A DNA stretch of 20,866 bases from contig CABQCA010000024.1 of NCBI GenBank assembly GCA_902462525.1, positions 1 through 20,866 on the forward strand, read 5' to 3'. The DNA comes from an uncultured Porphyromonadaceae bacterium (GTDB lineage: Bacteria; Bacteroidota; Bacteroidia; Bacteroidales; Muribaculaceae). The notes beneath the pieces are model-generated. The model saw only the letters and a program-made list of their open reading frames with translations, had not been told where the DNA came from and searched no databases. Position 1 is the stretch's first letter. Each line of letters opens with the position of its first letter. Below, piece after piece: positions 8,189-16,357 of the stretch. Made by a program: the position numbers and the translations under genes.

Positions 8189-9406
8189 TCAGTCGGTATT
8201 GAACCGTTTTTTCAGGTACTGGCGTATGGTGCTGAGCGTCGGCATATGGCTTGCCGACGGATTAATGGCCGCAAGGAGAATGTCGCGCAGTTTCGACGGG
8301 CGCCGGCGATCGTTGATGGCCGAGGGATCCTCGGCGGCTACACTGTGGTAGGTCTTTACTTCGCGCTCACCCTTGACGGCGGCAAGAGCGTTTTCGGCAA
8401 GTGTCAGAAGCTCGTCCTCGCCCGGATATACGTAGATGGGAGCTATGAAGCTTACATACTGAGCCATGAAGTCGGTGATGCGTTTGCTGTGTGCCATGCC
8501 TCCGGTGATGAGGATAGCGTCGACATTGCCCTTGAAGGCTATGGCCATGGCACCTATTTCCTTTGCCACGGTGTAGACCATTGCGCGAAGTATGAGCATG
8601 GCGTGCAGGTCGCCGCTTTCGATGCGTTCTATCACTTCTGGTACGGAGGTCGTGCCGAGATGAGCCATCAGACCTCCTGCGCCATGGACTATGCGCATAA
8701 GTTCTTCTTCGGTGTATTTCCCGGAGAAGCAGAGTCTTATCAGAGGCCCCGGAGGGAGCGAGCCGGATCGTTCGGGCGAGAAGGGGCCGCAACCGTCGAG
8801 GGCGTTGGTTGTATCGATGACTCTGCCGCGACGGTGAGCGCTCACGGTGATTCCGCCTCCCATGTGGCAGACGATTAGGTTGAGGTCCTCGTATTTTCGG
8901 TTCGTCTCGCGGGCAAAGCGCCTGGCGATGGCTTTTTGGTTGAGTGCATGGAAAATCGATTCGCGAGGCAGTTCGGGCGAGCCGCTTATGCGCGCATAGG
9001 GTATCATCTCGTCGACCACAACAGGGTCGGCAATGAACGATTTCACGCCTATCTCGTCGGCGATGTCGCGTGCAAGAAGCCCTCCGAGGTTCGAGGCGTG
9101 CTGAACACGGGCATGTTCAAGGTCGTAGCGAAGCTCATCGTTTACCTCATAGACACCGCTCTCGACTGGCTGTATGATGCCTCCTCGTCCGATGACGGCC
9201 GATATGCTGTGGAGGTCGATGCCTTCGTGACGAAGAGCTCTTTCTATCAGTTCCTTGCGCCAGCCGTACTGGTCGAGCAGATTCGGAAAACGGCTGAGTT
9301 CTTCGCGTGAGTGCGAAATCGTCTGCTTGAAGCGCGGAGTATTGTCGTCGTAAACGGCTATTTTGGTAGATGTTGAGCCGGGGTTGATGGCGAGTATTCT
9401 GTGCAT
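8189..9406 (-). CDS. buk: Butyrate kinase with C-terminal extension
   Basis: ASKHA-fold kinase interconverting butyrate (or a branched short-chain acid) plus ATP and the acyl phosphate plus ADP. The acetokinase-family signatures are clear: INPGSTSTKIAVYD at the N terminus, the phosphate-loop block CHMGGGITVSAHRRGRVIDT, then ALDGCGPFSPERSGSLPPG, and the adenosine-site ILITGGMAHS. The core ends near residue 353 (GEREVKTY), where family members usually stop at about 355. Here about 52 further residues follow, rich in Arg/Lys and predicted helical (RRRPSKLRDILLAA...IRQYLKKRFNTD). I do not recognise this tail as a domain. Only two bases separate it from the upstream phosphate butyryltransferase stop, so the pair forms one transcript. 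Direction in the cell, acid production or acid uptake, is not determined by the sequence. Confidence 0.93.
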   Translation of the reverse strand: MHRILAINPGSTSTKIAVYDDNTPRFKQTISHSREELSRFPNLLDQYGWRKELIERALRHEGIDLHSISAVIGRGGIIQPVESGVYEVNDELRYDLEHARVQHASNLGGLLARDIADEIGVKSFIADPVVVDEMIPYARISGSPELPRESIFHALNQKAIARRFARETNRKYEDLNLIVCHMGGGITVSAHRRGRVIDTTNALDGCGPFSPERSGSLPPGPLIRLCFSGKYTEEELMRIVHGAGGLMAHLGTTSVPEVIERIESGDLHAMLILRAMVYTVAKEIGAMAIAFKGNVDAILITGGMAHSKRITDFMAQYVSFIAPIYVYPGEDELLTLAENALAAVKGEREVKTYHSVAAEDPSAINDRRRPSKLRDILLAAINPSASHMPTLSTIRQYLKKRFNTD

Positions 9407-9408
9407 GG

Positions 9409-10326
9409 TTACTTAACTGAGAGGCTGGCTAAAGCGATAGAAAAAAGTTTTGTTCTCGGAGTGTCGCCGCGTGATGTCAGCACACATGGTGCCGTGGTGC
9501 CGGTGACCATGGCTGCAATGTCGGCACCGGCAAGATGTGTGGCCGATTTAAAAAAAACGTTTGCCGATTCTATGTTGGGAAAGAGAAGGCAGTCGGCGTC
9601 GCCTGCCACATCCGAGCCCTTGACCTTCTTGATTTCGGCAGCTTCCTTCCAAAGGGCAACATCGAGCGACAGGGGACCGTCGACGATAACATCGCCAAGC
9701 TGACCACGGTCGCCCATCTTTGCGAGAATGGCGGCTTCTGTCGACGACTGCACCGACGGAAGCACCTGCTCAGAAGGCGCGATGCAGCCGATTTTGGGGC
9801 GTTCCACACCTAAATTGCGGGCTGTATTGGCAAGATAGCCTATAATAGTGCATTTCTGCCTGAAGTCAGGAGCCGGAATAACGGCCACGTCGGCGACAGT
9901 GAGCAGTTTGCCGCGTCCGGGAAGTTCGATGACGGCCACGTGGCTCAGAGTGCCTTTCGGAGGCAGAAGTCCGTAGTCCTTGTTGAGAATTCCGCGCATA
10001 TAGACATCGGTGGGCACAAGTCCCTTCATCAGAATATCGGCACGACCTTCGGAAACAGCGCGGACAGCCTCGGCAACAGCTTGTTTTGCTTCCCTGACAT
10101 TGACAACAGTCCATGAAGAGATGTCGATGCCGTTTTCAGAGGCAATGCTGTCGATAGCTTTTGAATCGCCGTAAAGAACAGGCTCTACAATGCCGGCTCC
10201 GGCAGCTGCAGCTACCGATTCGAGGGTGTGGGCATCGGCGGCGCAGGCCACAGCTATGGTTTTTACGCCGCGCCGACGGGCTTCGGCCACTAAGTCTTCA
10301 AGTCGTGTTATCAGTTGTCTTTTCAT
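9409..10326 (-). CDS. ptb: Phosphate butyryltransferase
   Basis: Interconverts butyryl-CoA (or a related short or branched acyl-CoA) plus phosphate and the acyl phosphate plus CoA; its partner butyrate kinase is the next gene. From the start at 10326 (MKRQLITRLEDLV) it has 305 residues, normal for the family; a start at 10338 adds only MNYI. Conserved blocks include ADILMKGLVPTDVYMRGIL, HVAVIELPG, DVAVIPAPDF, VIVDGPLSLDVAL and DCLLFPNIESANVFFKS. Together these distinguish the phosphate acetyl/butyryltransferase family, and the short length plus the kinase neighbour point to Ptb rather than Pta. It begins 51 bases after the PorT-type barrel gene. That gap contains a GC-rich patch but no recognisable promoter or terminator. 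Confidence 0.93.
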   Translation of the reverse strand: MKRQLITRLEDLVAEARRRGVKTIAVACAADAHTLESVAAAAGAGIVEPVLYGDSKAIDSIASENGIDISSWTVVNVREAKQAVAEAVRAVSEGRADILMKGLVPTDVYMRGILNKDYGLLPPKGTLSHVAVIELPGRGKLLTVADVAVIPAPDFRQKCTIIGYLANTARNLGVERPKIGCIAPSEQVLPSVQSSTEAAILAKMGDRGQLGDVIVDGPLSLDVALWKEAAEIKKVKGSDVAGDADCLLFPNIESANVFFKSATHLAGADIAAMVTGTTAPCVLTSRGDTPRTKLFSIALASLSVK

Positions 10327-10377
10327 AATGTAGTTCATGAGGCGTCGGGCGCCGGGTTAAGGTTATTGATTGTAGAA

Positions 10378-11055
10378 TTATCTGAGTCGGAAATTATAGC
10401 CGAGGCTTATTTCAATACTCATGTTTCGCGAGGCACTGAAATGGTCGGCTTTGCGGGAAGGGAAAATGTTTCCGAGGCCGAAATAATATCGGCCTTCGAG
10501 CTGAACAGAGTGCCGGGGCTTTACGAAGAATTCAAAGCCGACAGCGCCGCAGATGCCATAGTCGAATTTATTCTTTATCTCCATGTCGAGCTGCGCTGTC
10601 TGGCGGTTCGCCGGGAAATCGGGCACCGAAGCCACATCGCGGTAGTCGAAATTCGAGCTTATCGAGCTGCCTATCATGTAGGCGAACTGCGGACCGAGAT
10701 TTATGAAGGTCTTGAAGCGGCTCGAGCCGAAGCGGATCTGCGTAAGAACAGGCAGATTGATATAAGTGAGCGACCGCGAGTAGCTTAGAGGTGATTCTTC
10801 GAAATCTTCTTTCCAGCCACGGGTGGTCCACCCGAATTCGGCCACCAGGGCGAAGAGTTTTTCCTCGGTATATCGGATGGAAACGGCTCCTGTGGTGCCC
10901 GAGGTCATACCCTGGCGCACCGAGGGCGAGAACGACATCTGCGCCATCGATATACCGGCGCGGCCACCGACATAGATATGCGGCTTATAGTATGTTTCGG
11001 CCGCCGCTGTGAACGCCGCAATGAGTACTAAAATAAATGAAAACAGCTTTTTCAT
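10378..11055 (-). CDS. PorT-type outer-membrane beta-barrel protein
   Basis: A predicted small outer-membrane barrel of 225 residues. A signal peptide spans about residues 1-19 (KKLF, then FILVLIAAFTAAAE). The mature part opens with HIYVGGRAGISMAQM, a first strand common in PorT-like proteins, and continues as alternating beta strands with aromatic ends (SLTYINLPVLTQIRF; HSVQLEGRYYFGLG). It closes on a terminal strand IEISLGYNFRLR, as expected for Bam-dependent insertion. The start overlaps the stop of the LysM/binding-protein gene by four bases (ATGA), indicating translational coupling, so the two proteins may act together in the envelope. PorT itself is known for type IX secretion, but this short family is broad and that role is not shown here. 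Confidence 0.85.
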   Translation of the reverse strand: MKKLFSFILVLIAAFTAAAETYYKPHIYVGGRAGISMAQMSFSPSVRQGMTSGTTGAVSIRYTEEKLFALVAEFGWTTRGWKEDFEESPLSYSRSLTYINLPVLTQIRFGSSRFKTFINLGPQFAYMIGSSISSNFDYRDVASVPDFPANRQTAQLDMEIKNKFDYGICGAVGFEFFVKPRHSVQLEGRYYFGLGNIFPSRKADHFSASRNMSIEISLGYNFRLR

Positions 11056-12491
11056 AGCACACGGGCTTCCTGACGGCCGCCGGGAGCGAACCGGATTATA
11101 TATAGCGCCGAGTTGGCGAAGCCTTCACCGGAACGCTCGAAACGGAAAGTAGACTGAACACCACGGTACTCCGTGGGATAGGACGGATCGAAAGCGCCGT
11201 CGTTGGCTCTCAGATTCTTGATTATACAGTTGGCGGCATCGAACCCGAGGAGGGCCTGGGTGGGCACACTTTCAATCATAGGCTCACCGTAGCAGCGGCG
11301 GAAAGCCGATGAGAATTCGGTGGCTTCGAAACCGGTGAAATTGTCGAGAAAACGCGAGTAGATAGTTGCGCCGAGACGATGCAGCATCTCGAGAGCCTCG
11401 CCGCGGAAAGCGGTCCAGTCGGGATAACCGAAAATTTCGACTGCCGGCACAACGTTGGTGTCGGTGTTTTCGATAGCCATCGCCGCTACCTTTTCGCGCC
11501 AGTTGCTGAGCACATACGCCATTTTGTTGAAATCAGACAGACTGCCCGACGAGGGAATAACCACATATCGTTCGCCGGCAGCGACCGGAAGTTCGTTGAG
11601 GACTCCGGCATGCAGTGTGCCTTCGTAGTCGATGCTCAGCGGTTCGATGCCGCGTTCGCGGTAGCGTCCTACAACAAAATTCACAAATGCGTCTTTCTCA
11701 TTGCGCCCTGCGGTGTTGCGCAGAATCAGCGGTCTGAAACCTTCGAACTGTGTCTCGAGTGCCTCGGCAGCAAGGACGTACATCTGCTGCTGCGGAATAT
11801 TTGCCTGAACCACGAATGGATTCACCTGCTGCACTGTGTCGCGGATGCTGAAAAGATTCAGCACGTAATTGCCGCGTCCGGCGGCTGCCTCACCTATCTG
11901 AGCGATGGCATCAATACCTTCAGGAGCTATTATCACGGAGGCACGGGCCACAAAGGAATCAGTCTGCAGCAGTTCGGCTATGCTGCCTATGTTTTCGGTA
12001 TCAAAAGCACGGATTTCTATCATGTCCCCGCCACGATTGCAGAGAGTGTCGGCGCCGATGAGGAATCCTTTATAGAAATCGAGGCACAGATTGTTGAGTT
12101 TCGAGGGTTCGCTTTTGTCGAGTCCGAATGGCAGCATGACGGCTATCGTAGATGATGTCAGCGGCCTCACCGGTTCAGGCTCGGGGACTACGACGAGTGT
12201 GTCCTGTTCCACAATTTCCGTTTCGGCTGTCGGGCCGAAAACATCAAGCGGAAAAACGAGCTGCATGTTCTTTTTCAGGCCACGGAGAGCGTCGGGATTG
12301 TACTCTATAATAGCTTCCGGGCTAAGATTCAGATGTTTGGCCACACCGTAGACCGTTTCGTTTTTCTTTACCTTATAGACATAGCACTCCCTGCCGCCGA
12401 CTTTCTTAACGGGCAGATCAAGGGCTGCCGCTCCGGCCACAAAAAGGAATAAAGCCATGACGGCAAGGCATATTCTGCGTATAGTGTGCAT
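11052..12491 (-). CDS. LysM domain protein fused to a periplasmic-binding-protein-like domain
   Basis: A predicted exported protein that could anchor to peptidoglycan while carrying a ligand-binding-like fold. The start at 12491 (MHTIRRIC) gives a classic signal peptide (LAVMALFLFVAGAAA) and 479 residues; a start at 12503 adds MTEL. LysM covers about residues 37-82 (CYVYKVKKNETVYGVAKHLNLSPEAIIEYNP). After a short Pro/Glu linker, the rest resembles the type-1 periplasmic binding fold seen in amino-acid receptors and LpoA-like proteins (STIAVMLPFGL; LCLDFYKGFLIGADTL; SVIIAPEGIDAIAQIGEAA; the C-terminal GFDAANCIIKNL). It is the first gene behind a good promoter (12522-12552) and is coupled to the barrel gene. 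No ABC permease is nearby, so transport is unlikely; a structural or cell-wall-synthesis role is an inference. Confidence 0.87.
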   Translation of the reverse strand: MHTIRRICLAVMALFLFVAGAAALDLPVKKVGGRECYVYKVKKNETVYGVAKHLNLSPEAIIEYNPDALRGLKKNMQLVFPLDVFGPTAETEIVEQDTLVVVPEPEPVRPLTSSTIAVMLPFGLDKSEPSKLNNLCLDFYKGFLIGADTLCNRGGDMIEIRAFDTENIGSIAELLQTDSFVARASVIIAPEGIDAIAQIGEAAAGRGNYVLNLFSIRDTVQQVNPFVVQANIPQQQMYVLAAEALETQFEGFRPLILRNTAGRNEKDAFVNFVVGRYRERGIEPLSIDYEGTLHAGVLNELPVAAGERYVVIPSSGSLSDFNKMAYVLSNWREKVAAMAIENTDTNVVPAVEIFGYPDWTAFRGEALEMLHRLGATIYSRFLDNFTGFEATEFSSAFRRCYGEPMIESVPTQALLGFDAANCIIKNLRANDGAFDPSYPTEYRGVQSTFRFERSGEGFANSALYIIRFAPGGRQEARVL

Positions 12492-12521
12492 TAGTTCAGT
12501 CATATTGTTGTTCTAAGTTTA

Positions 12522-12552
12522 CAAAGATACACCAATTCCTCCAATTACCAAA
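12522..12552 (-). promoter_or_regulatory. Bacteroidota-type promoter for the LysM to radA gene run
   Basis: On the minus strand a -7 box TATCTTTG (12529-12522) matches TAnnTTTG exactly. A -33 box TTTG (12552-12549) lies 19 bases upstream, within the known spacing. The expected start of transcription is near 12518, leaving a leader of about 15-27 bases. It is divergent from the flippase promoter, with the two -33 boxes 8 bases apart. Confidence 0.8.
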
Positions 12553-12560
12553 ATCCATCT

Positions 12561-12592
12561 TTTGCCGAAGGCCGCAATAATCCATACTTTTT
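12561..12592 (+). promoter_or_regulatory. Promoter for the flippase/glycosyltransferase pair
   Basis: A -33 box TTTG (12561-12564) is followed after 20 bases by TACTTTTT (12585-12592), seven of eight positions of TAnnTTTG. The expected transcription start is near 12596, so the leader before the ATG at 12610 is only about 14 bases. No Shine-Dalgarno-like run is visible, which is common in this phylum. Confidence 0.65.
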
Positions 12593-12609
12593 AACGTTTT
12601 AGAAATAGA

Positions 12610-14151
12610 ATGGAACAGGCTTCGCGAACATCGAAAAGCATAAAGAACAGTATGGTGTCGATGGCATTTTTTGCCGTCCTGTCGCTGCTGGGTTTCTTTT
12701 CGCGCAAAATTTTCATCGATTGCCTTGGAGCCGAGGTGCTTGGCCTCAACACCACGGCTACCAATATTCTCGAAATTCTCAATCTTGCCGAGCTTGGCAT
12801 CGGCGGTGCAGTAGCTTATTTTCTCTACAAGCCTCTGCACCACGGCGACCATGACACCATCTGCGACATCGTGACCCTGCAAGGGCACTTCTACCGCCGT
12901 ATCGCTCTTGGCATGATAGGCGCCAGTGTGGTGATAATGGCCTTTTTCCCATGGATTTTCCACAAAATGACGCTGCCGCTGTGGTACGCCTACGCTTCGT
13001 ACGCCGCACTGCTGTTCAGCACCTTTCTGGGCTATTTTGTCAACTACCGCCAGATATTGCTCACCTCGGCGCAAATGGACTATAAAATACGCTACACCCA
13101 CACCGCATGGATGATTGTGAAGATCCTGTGTCAGATGGCGGCGGTGAAATTTCTGCCTTTTCCATATGTCGCATGGGTCGTTCTCGAATTTTTGTTCGCT
13201 ATCATAGCGGCGCGGTCGTTGCATCGGGCTACAGTCGAGGCATTTCCTTATCTCACCGAATCGAAAAAAACGTTCCGGGATCTTAGAGAAGAGTATGGCG
13301 AGATTCTCACCAAGGTAAAGCAGATTTTCGTACACCGCCTCACCGGCGTGGCCACACAGCAGACAAGCCCGTTGATTATCTACGCCTATATATCGCTCAG
13401 GATGGTAGCTGTCTACGGCAACTATCTTATACTTTTCAGCAGTCTCACCCGCCTGTGCGGCGCTCTCTTCACCAGCATGAGTGCCAGCGTAGGCGACCTT
13501 GTGGCAGAAGGCAATGAAGCTAAGATACGAGGCGTTTTCAAGGAGTTGTTCGCCTCACGCTTCGTGCTGTGCGCTACCATTATTTTCACAATTCTCACAT
13601 GCTGCCAGGGCCTTGTGAAACTGTGGATGGGTCCGGAGTATGTGCTGCCCTACTCCACTCTTCTTATTATCAGCTGCACTTATTTCATAACGATTCTCCG
13701 CGGGACAGTCGATAATTTTCTTAATGCCTACGGTCTGTACCGCGACGTGTGGGCCGCCGTTGCCGAAGCAAGCATAAATATCGGTCTTTCACTTGTGCTC
13801 GGCTATTTCTGGGGGCTAAACGGCATTCTATCAGGTGTCACCATCTCGCTTGTGCTGATAATCGGTATATGGAAGCCATATTTTCTGTTTCATTCCGGAA
13901 TAAAGATCTCTGTCTGGCACTATTTCCGTCTTCTCGGAATGTTGTCGGCTCTTGCAATATTTGTGGGAACGGCTATTGCATGGCTTGCCTCACTACTGCC
14001 GTTCTCACCGGGCGATTCGTGGGTATGGCTATTTGTCTGCGCCGGCTGCTATGCGCTTTTGTTTGCCGTCTTGCTCACCGTATGCACCTGTTTCTTCGAC
14101 CTGGGCATGAAGCAGTTCCTCCTAAGAATGAAGAATCAGGTTATAAAATAA
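12610..14151 (+). CDS. Polysaccharide flippase of the MOP superfamily (Wzx-like)
   Basis: A predicted inner-membrane transporter that flips lipid-linked saccharides to the periplasm. Its 513 residues carry many hydrophobic helices (about 12-14), including MVSMAFFAVLSLLGFFSRKIF near the start and paired helices to the end. The N terminus has the family pattern of a first helix followed by FIDCLGAEVLGLNTTATNILEILNLAELGIG, which closely fits polysaccharide export proteins of Bacteroidales. The start at 12610 sits just behind the predicted promoter. The next gene, a family-2 glycosyltransferase, begins 7 bases after the stop, so both are on one transcript and probably serve the same glycan. The substrate is unknown; there is no Wzy polymerase or other capsule gene here, so this is a minimal pair rather than a full capsule locus. 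Confidence 0.88.
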   Translation: MEQASRTSKSIKNSMVSMAFFAVLSLLGFFSRKIFIDCLGAEVLGLNTTATNILEILNLAELGIGGAVAYFLYKPLHHGDHDTICDIVTLQGHFYRRIALGMIGASVVIMAFFPWIFHKMTLPLWYAYASYAALLFSTFLGYFVNYRQILLTSAQMDYKIRYTHTAWMIVKILCQMAAVKFLPFPYVAWVVLEFLFAIIAARSLHRATVEAFPYLTESKKTFRDLREEYGEILTKVKQIFVHRLTGVATQQTSPLIIYAYISLRMVAVYGNYLILFSSLTRLCGALFTSMSASVGDLVAEGNEAKIRGVFKELFASRFVLCATIIFTILTCCQGLVKLWMGPEYVLPYSTLLIISCTYFITILRGTVDNFLNAYGLYRDVWAAVAEASINIGLSLVLGYFWGLNGILSGVTISLVLIIGIWKPYFLFHSGIKISVWHYFRLLGMLSALAIFVGTAIAWLASLLPFSPGDSWVWLFVCAGCYALLFAVLLTVCTCFFDLGMKQFLLRMKNQVIK

Positions 14152-14158
14152 TAAACTG

Positions 14159-15106
14159 ATGAAAATATCTGTCATAACTCCTGTCTATAACCGCGAGGAC
14201 TGTATCCTCCGATGCCTCGAAAGCGTTGCAGTGTTCAATAAGAACGGTGGTCGTGTGGAGCATGTGCTTACGGATGACGGTTCTTCCGACCGTTCTGCAG
14301 ATATTGTCGAGACTTTCGCAGCCTCGCACCCCGACGTGAAGCTTATCCGCTTCCCGAAAAACAGAGGTACCAACGCCGCCCGAAACGCCGCAATCGCCGC
14401 CGCATCGGGAGAATACTGTCTGATGCTCGACAGCGACGATTATCTCACACCCGATGCTCTCGACAACATTGAAACGGTTATGGCCACCAACCCGCAGTTT
14501 GATATTTATCTGTCGGCCTGCAGCCATACTCACAATCAGACAGCGGTCTACGGGCCACAGCATATTTTCAGTTTCGATGACTTTCTTTTGAGTAAAGTGT
14601 CATTCGATTTCAATCACGTGGTAAAACGCTCGATACTTCTCGAATTTCCTTACGATGAGAATCTGAGAATTTATGAATCTGTATTCAATCTGAGGCTTTA
14701 TCGGAAAGCCGGTAAAATACTTTACAGCGATATTATTACTAAAATCATAGATTTAGGACGTTCCGACCATGTGACACGCACTCTGCGCAAGACCAACGAC
14801 AAGGCTCTCCGCGACAGCCGCCGCTATACCAATCTTTTTATCGACTGGTACGCCGACGACCTGAGACGGACCGATGAAGGCCGCCGTCGACTTGCCGGAA
14901 TGCAGACCGACCGCTACCGCCTTGCCGTACTTTCGGGTGAATATACCGAAGCCGCCGACGCTCTTGCAAATGGTGGCAGTGCGTCGGCTGTATATAAACT
15001 CGCAGCCACGACGCACACGGGTCCGCTGCTTTGGTTTTTTGCCAAAAATGCTATGAAACTGAAGTGGTTCGTCCTCGACCGCACGGGGCACACCGACCAG
15101 ATTTAG
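14159..15106 (+). CDS. Family 2 glycosyltransferase
   Basis: Transfers a sugar from a nucleotide donor to a glycan or lipid acceptor at the inner face of the membrane. Of 315 residues, the first 110 form the GT-A core: the opening strand MKISVITPVYNREDCILRCLESV, the donor-binding DDGSSD region (39-44), the NRGTNAARNAAIAAASGEY helix (68-86), and the metal-binding DSDDYL (91-96). The remainder is less conserved, with helical segments (SVFNLRLYRKAGKILY). No transmembrane helix is obvious. It follows the flippase by 7 bases. Its stop codon overlaps the stop codon of the channel gene on the other strand (bases 15103-15106 shared), with no room for a terminator between the two genes. Donor and acceptor cannot be told. 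Confidence 0.92.
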   Translation: MKISVITPVYNREDCILRCLESVAVFNKNGGRVEHVLTDDGSSDRSADIVETFAASHPDVKLIRFPKNRGTNAARNAAIAAASGEYCLMLDSDDYLTPDALDNIETVMATNPQFDIYLSACSHTHNQTAVYGPQHIFSFDDFLLSKVSFDFNHVVKRSILLEFPYDENLRIYESVFNLRLYRKAGKILYSDIITKIIDLGRSDHVTRTLRKTNDKALRDSRRYTNLFIDWYADDLRRTDEGRRRLAGMQTDRYRLAVLSGEYTEAADALANGGSASAVYKLAATTHTGPLLWFFAKNAMKLKWFVLDRTGHTDQI

Positions 15107-15879
15107 CGTCGGTTCAGATAATAGTGAAGGGCTCCGACGAAGAGTGCGCCGCCGACAATATTGCCGAGAGTCGCAGGCAACAGATTGGCCGTAAAGAGTG
15201 TGACAATGTCGAGAGGAGCGCCCTGCATCATGCCTAAGGGCAAGAAGAACATGTTTGCCACGCAGTGTTCGTAGCCGAGGGCGACGAAAGCCATCACAGG
15301 TATCTCGCACGCAAGCAGTTTTTCGCCCAGACGCCGGCCGCTCAAGGCCAGCCATACAGCCAGACACACACACCAGTTGGCGCCTATACCTTTGAGAAAA
15401 ATGACACCGAAAGAGGCTCCGGTCTTTGCCACCGCCATACCTGCGAGAGCGTCGGCATAACAGGGAGCGGAGGCGACACCCGGCAAGTACACAAGGAAAT
15501 AGGCGAAAGCGAGAGCACCGGCGAAGTTGCCGGCCCACACTATAGCCCAGTTGCGCAGCAACGAGCCGACACTGAGCTTGCGGTTCAGCGCCGGAGGAAT
15601 GAGAAGAGCGTTGTTGCCTGTAAAAAGATCGGCACCGAGTATCACTACCAGCATCAGACCGACGGGGAAGACAAGGCCGCTGAGCAGACGCTGCAGTCCC
15701 GGATTCGAAGCTGTTATTTCAGGAAAACCGAAGCCTATGATTATCGACAGTGTGCCTCCGAGGGCTATGTAGGCGCCGGCAAGGACACTTCCGGCAAGCA
15801 GTCGCCCCAAGGGACGTCCGCTCTTGGCAATGCCTGCGGCTTCGGCGGCCTCGAGTGTTTCAGCGGGAGTTCGGACCAT
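15103..15879 (-). CDS. Formate/nitrite transporter family channel (FNT)
   Basis: A pentameric-type inner-membrane channel for small monovalent anions such as formate, nitrite or hydrosulfide. The 258 residues contain six hydrophobic segments. Family landmarks are LGADLFTGN (81-89), FLKGIGANWCVCLAVWL (161 on) and GYEHCVANMFFLPLGMM, whose His205 corresponds to the central channel histidine of FocA. The start at 15879 (MVRTPAETLEAA) has the usual amphipathic N-terminal helix. It begins only 9 bases after the Spy-like gene, so it looks like the fourth gene of the sigma-factor operon, an uncommon place for such a channel. No pyruvate formate-lyase or nitrite reductase gene is in the window, so the substrate is open. 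Confidence 0.93.
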   Translation of the reverse strand: MVRTPAETLEAAEAAGIAKSGRPLGRLLAGSVLAGAYIALGGTLSIIIGFGFPEITASNPGLQRLLSGLVFPVGLMLVVILGADLFTGNNALLIPPALNRKLSVGSLLRNWAIVWAGNFAGALAFAYFLVYLPGVASAPCYADALAGMAVAKTGASFGVIFLKGIGANWCVCLAVWLALSGRRLGEKLLACEIPVMAFVALGYEHCVANMFFLPLGMMQGAPLDIVTLFTANLLPATLGNIVGGALFVGALHYYLNRR

Positions 15880-15888
15880 AATGCGGAC

Positions 15889-16353
15889 TTACGGACGTTT
15901 ACGTTCGCTGCGGATACGCCTGTGCTGCCGCATAAGTTCCTGATTGAAACGGCGTTCGGCCGACTTAAGCTGCACCAGCTGCTGCGGATTCAGAATTTCC
16001 CTGAACTTATCGAAATATTCCTTTTCGATTTCGCCTTCACGAATTTTCTGATTATAAATCACATCAATAGCGGCATCGACATCTTCGGGAGTTGCCTCGT
16101 TCTCAAGAGCCCTTTTCTCGAGTGTACGGCTCTCGGTGCCGAGGTCGATGATGCGGTCTTCCATCTTGTCGTAAAGTTCAAAGAAATCGGCCTGCTGCTC
16201 TTTGGTCAGGTCAAGTTCCTTGGTCAGAAAATCGTGCTTATAGGCTCTTATCTGGGTGACATAGCGGTTGCGGTCCTGCTCGGAAAGCTGTTGGGCCGAC
16301 AATGCGAATGTGCCGGCCAGTGCTATGATTATGGTGAGTAAACGTGCTGTCAT
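15889..16353 (-). CDS. Spy/CpxP-like periplasmic protein
   Basis: A small exported helical protein. From the start at 16353 (MTARLLTIIIALAG) it has 154 residues, with a signal peptide to about residue 20 (FALSA, then QQ). The mature part is almost entirely helical and charged. It carries LTKEQ at 49-53 (LDLTKEQQADFFELY), matching the LTxxQ motif of the Spy/CpxP/ZraP group, and a second similar turn (LNPQQLVQLK, about 121-130); the C terminus is very basic (RQHRRIRSERKRP). Family members act as periplasmic chaperones or as stress or metal sensors paired with signalling systems. Placed directly after a sigma factor and a one-helix protein, it is a candidate sensor or target. The upstream Met (16380) is disfavoured because it lies inside the preceding gene, whereas 16353 leaves a 4-base gap. 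Confidence 0.82.
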   Translation of the reverse strand: MTARLLTIIIALAGTFALSAQQLSEQDRNRYVTQIRAYKHDFLTKELDLTKEQQADFFELYDKMEDRIIDLGTESRTLEKRALENEATPEDVDAAIDVIYNQKIREGEIEKEYFDKFREILNPQQLVQLKSAERRFNQELMRQHRRIRSERKRP

Positions 16354-16357
16354 ATCG

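Noticed and set aside
10339..10377. GC-rich patch (GGCGTCGGGCGCC) between the barrel gene and ptb as a terminator
   Set aside because: Only a four-base stem and no following U-tract; does not separate the operon convincingly.
12496..13335. 279-codon minus-strand frame opposite the flippase
   Set aside because: The flippase on the plus strand has a clear family match and its own promoter; this frame is a shadow that also overlaps the promoter region.
15265..16341. 358-codon plus-strand frame across the FNT and Spy-like genes
   Set aside because: Opposite two well-supported minus-strand genes; low-complexity, charged translation with no family features.
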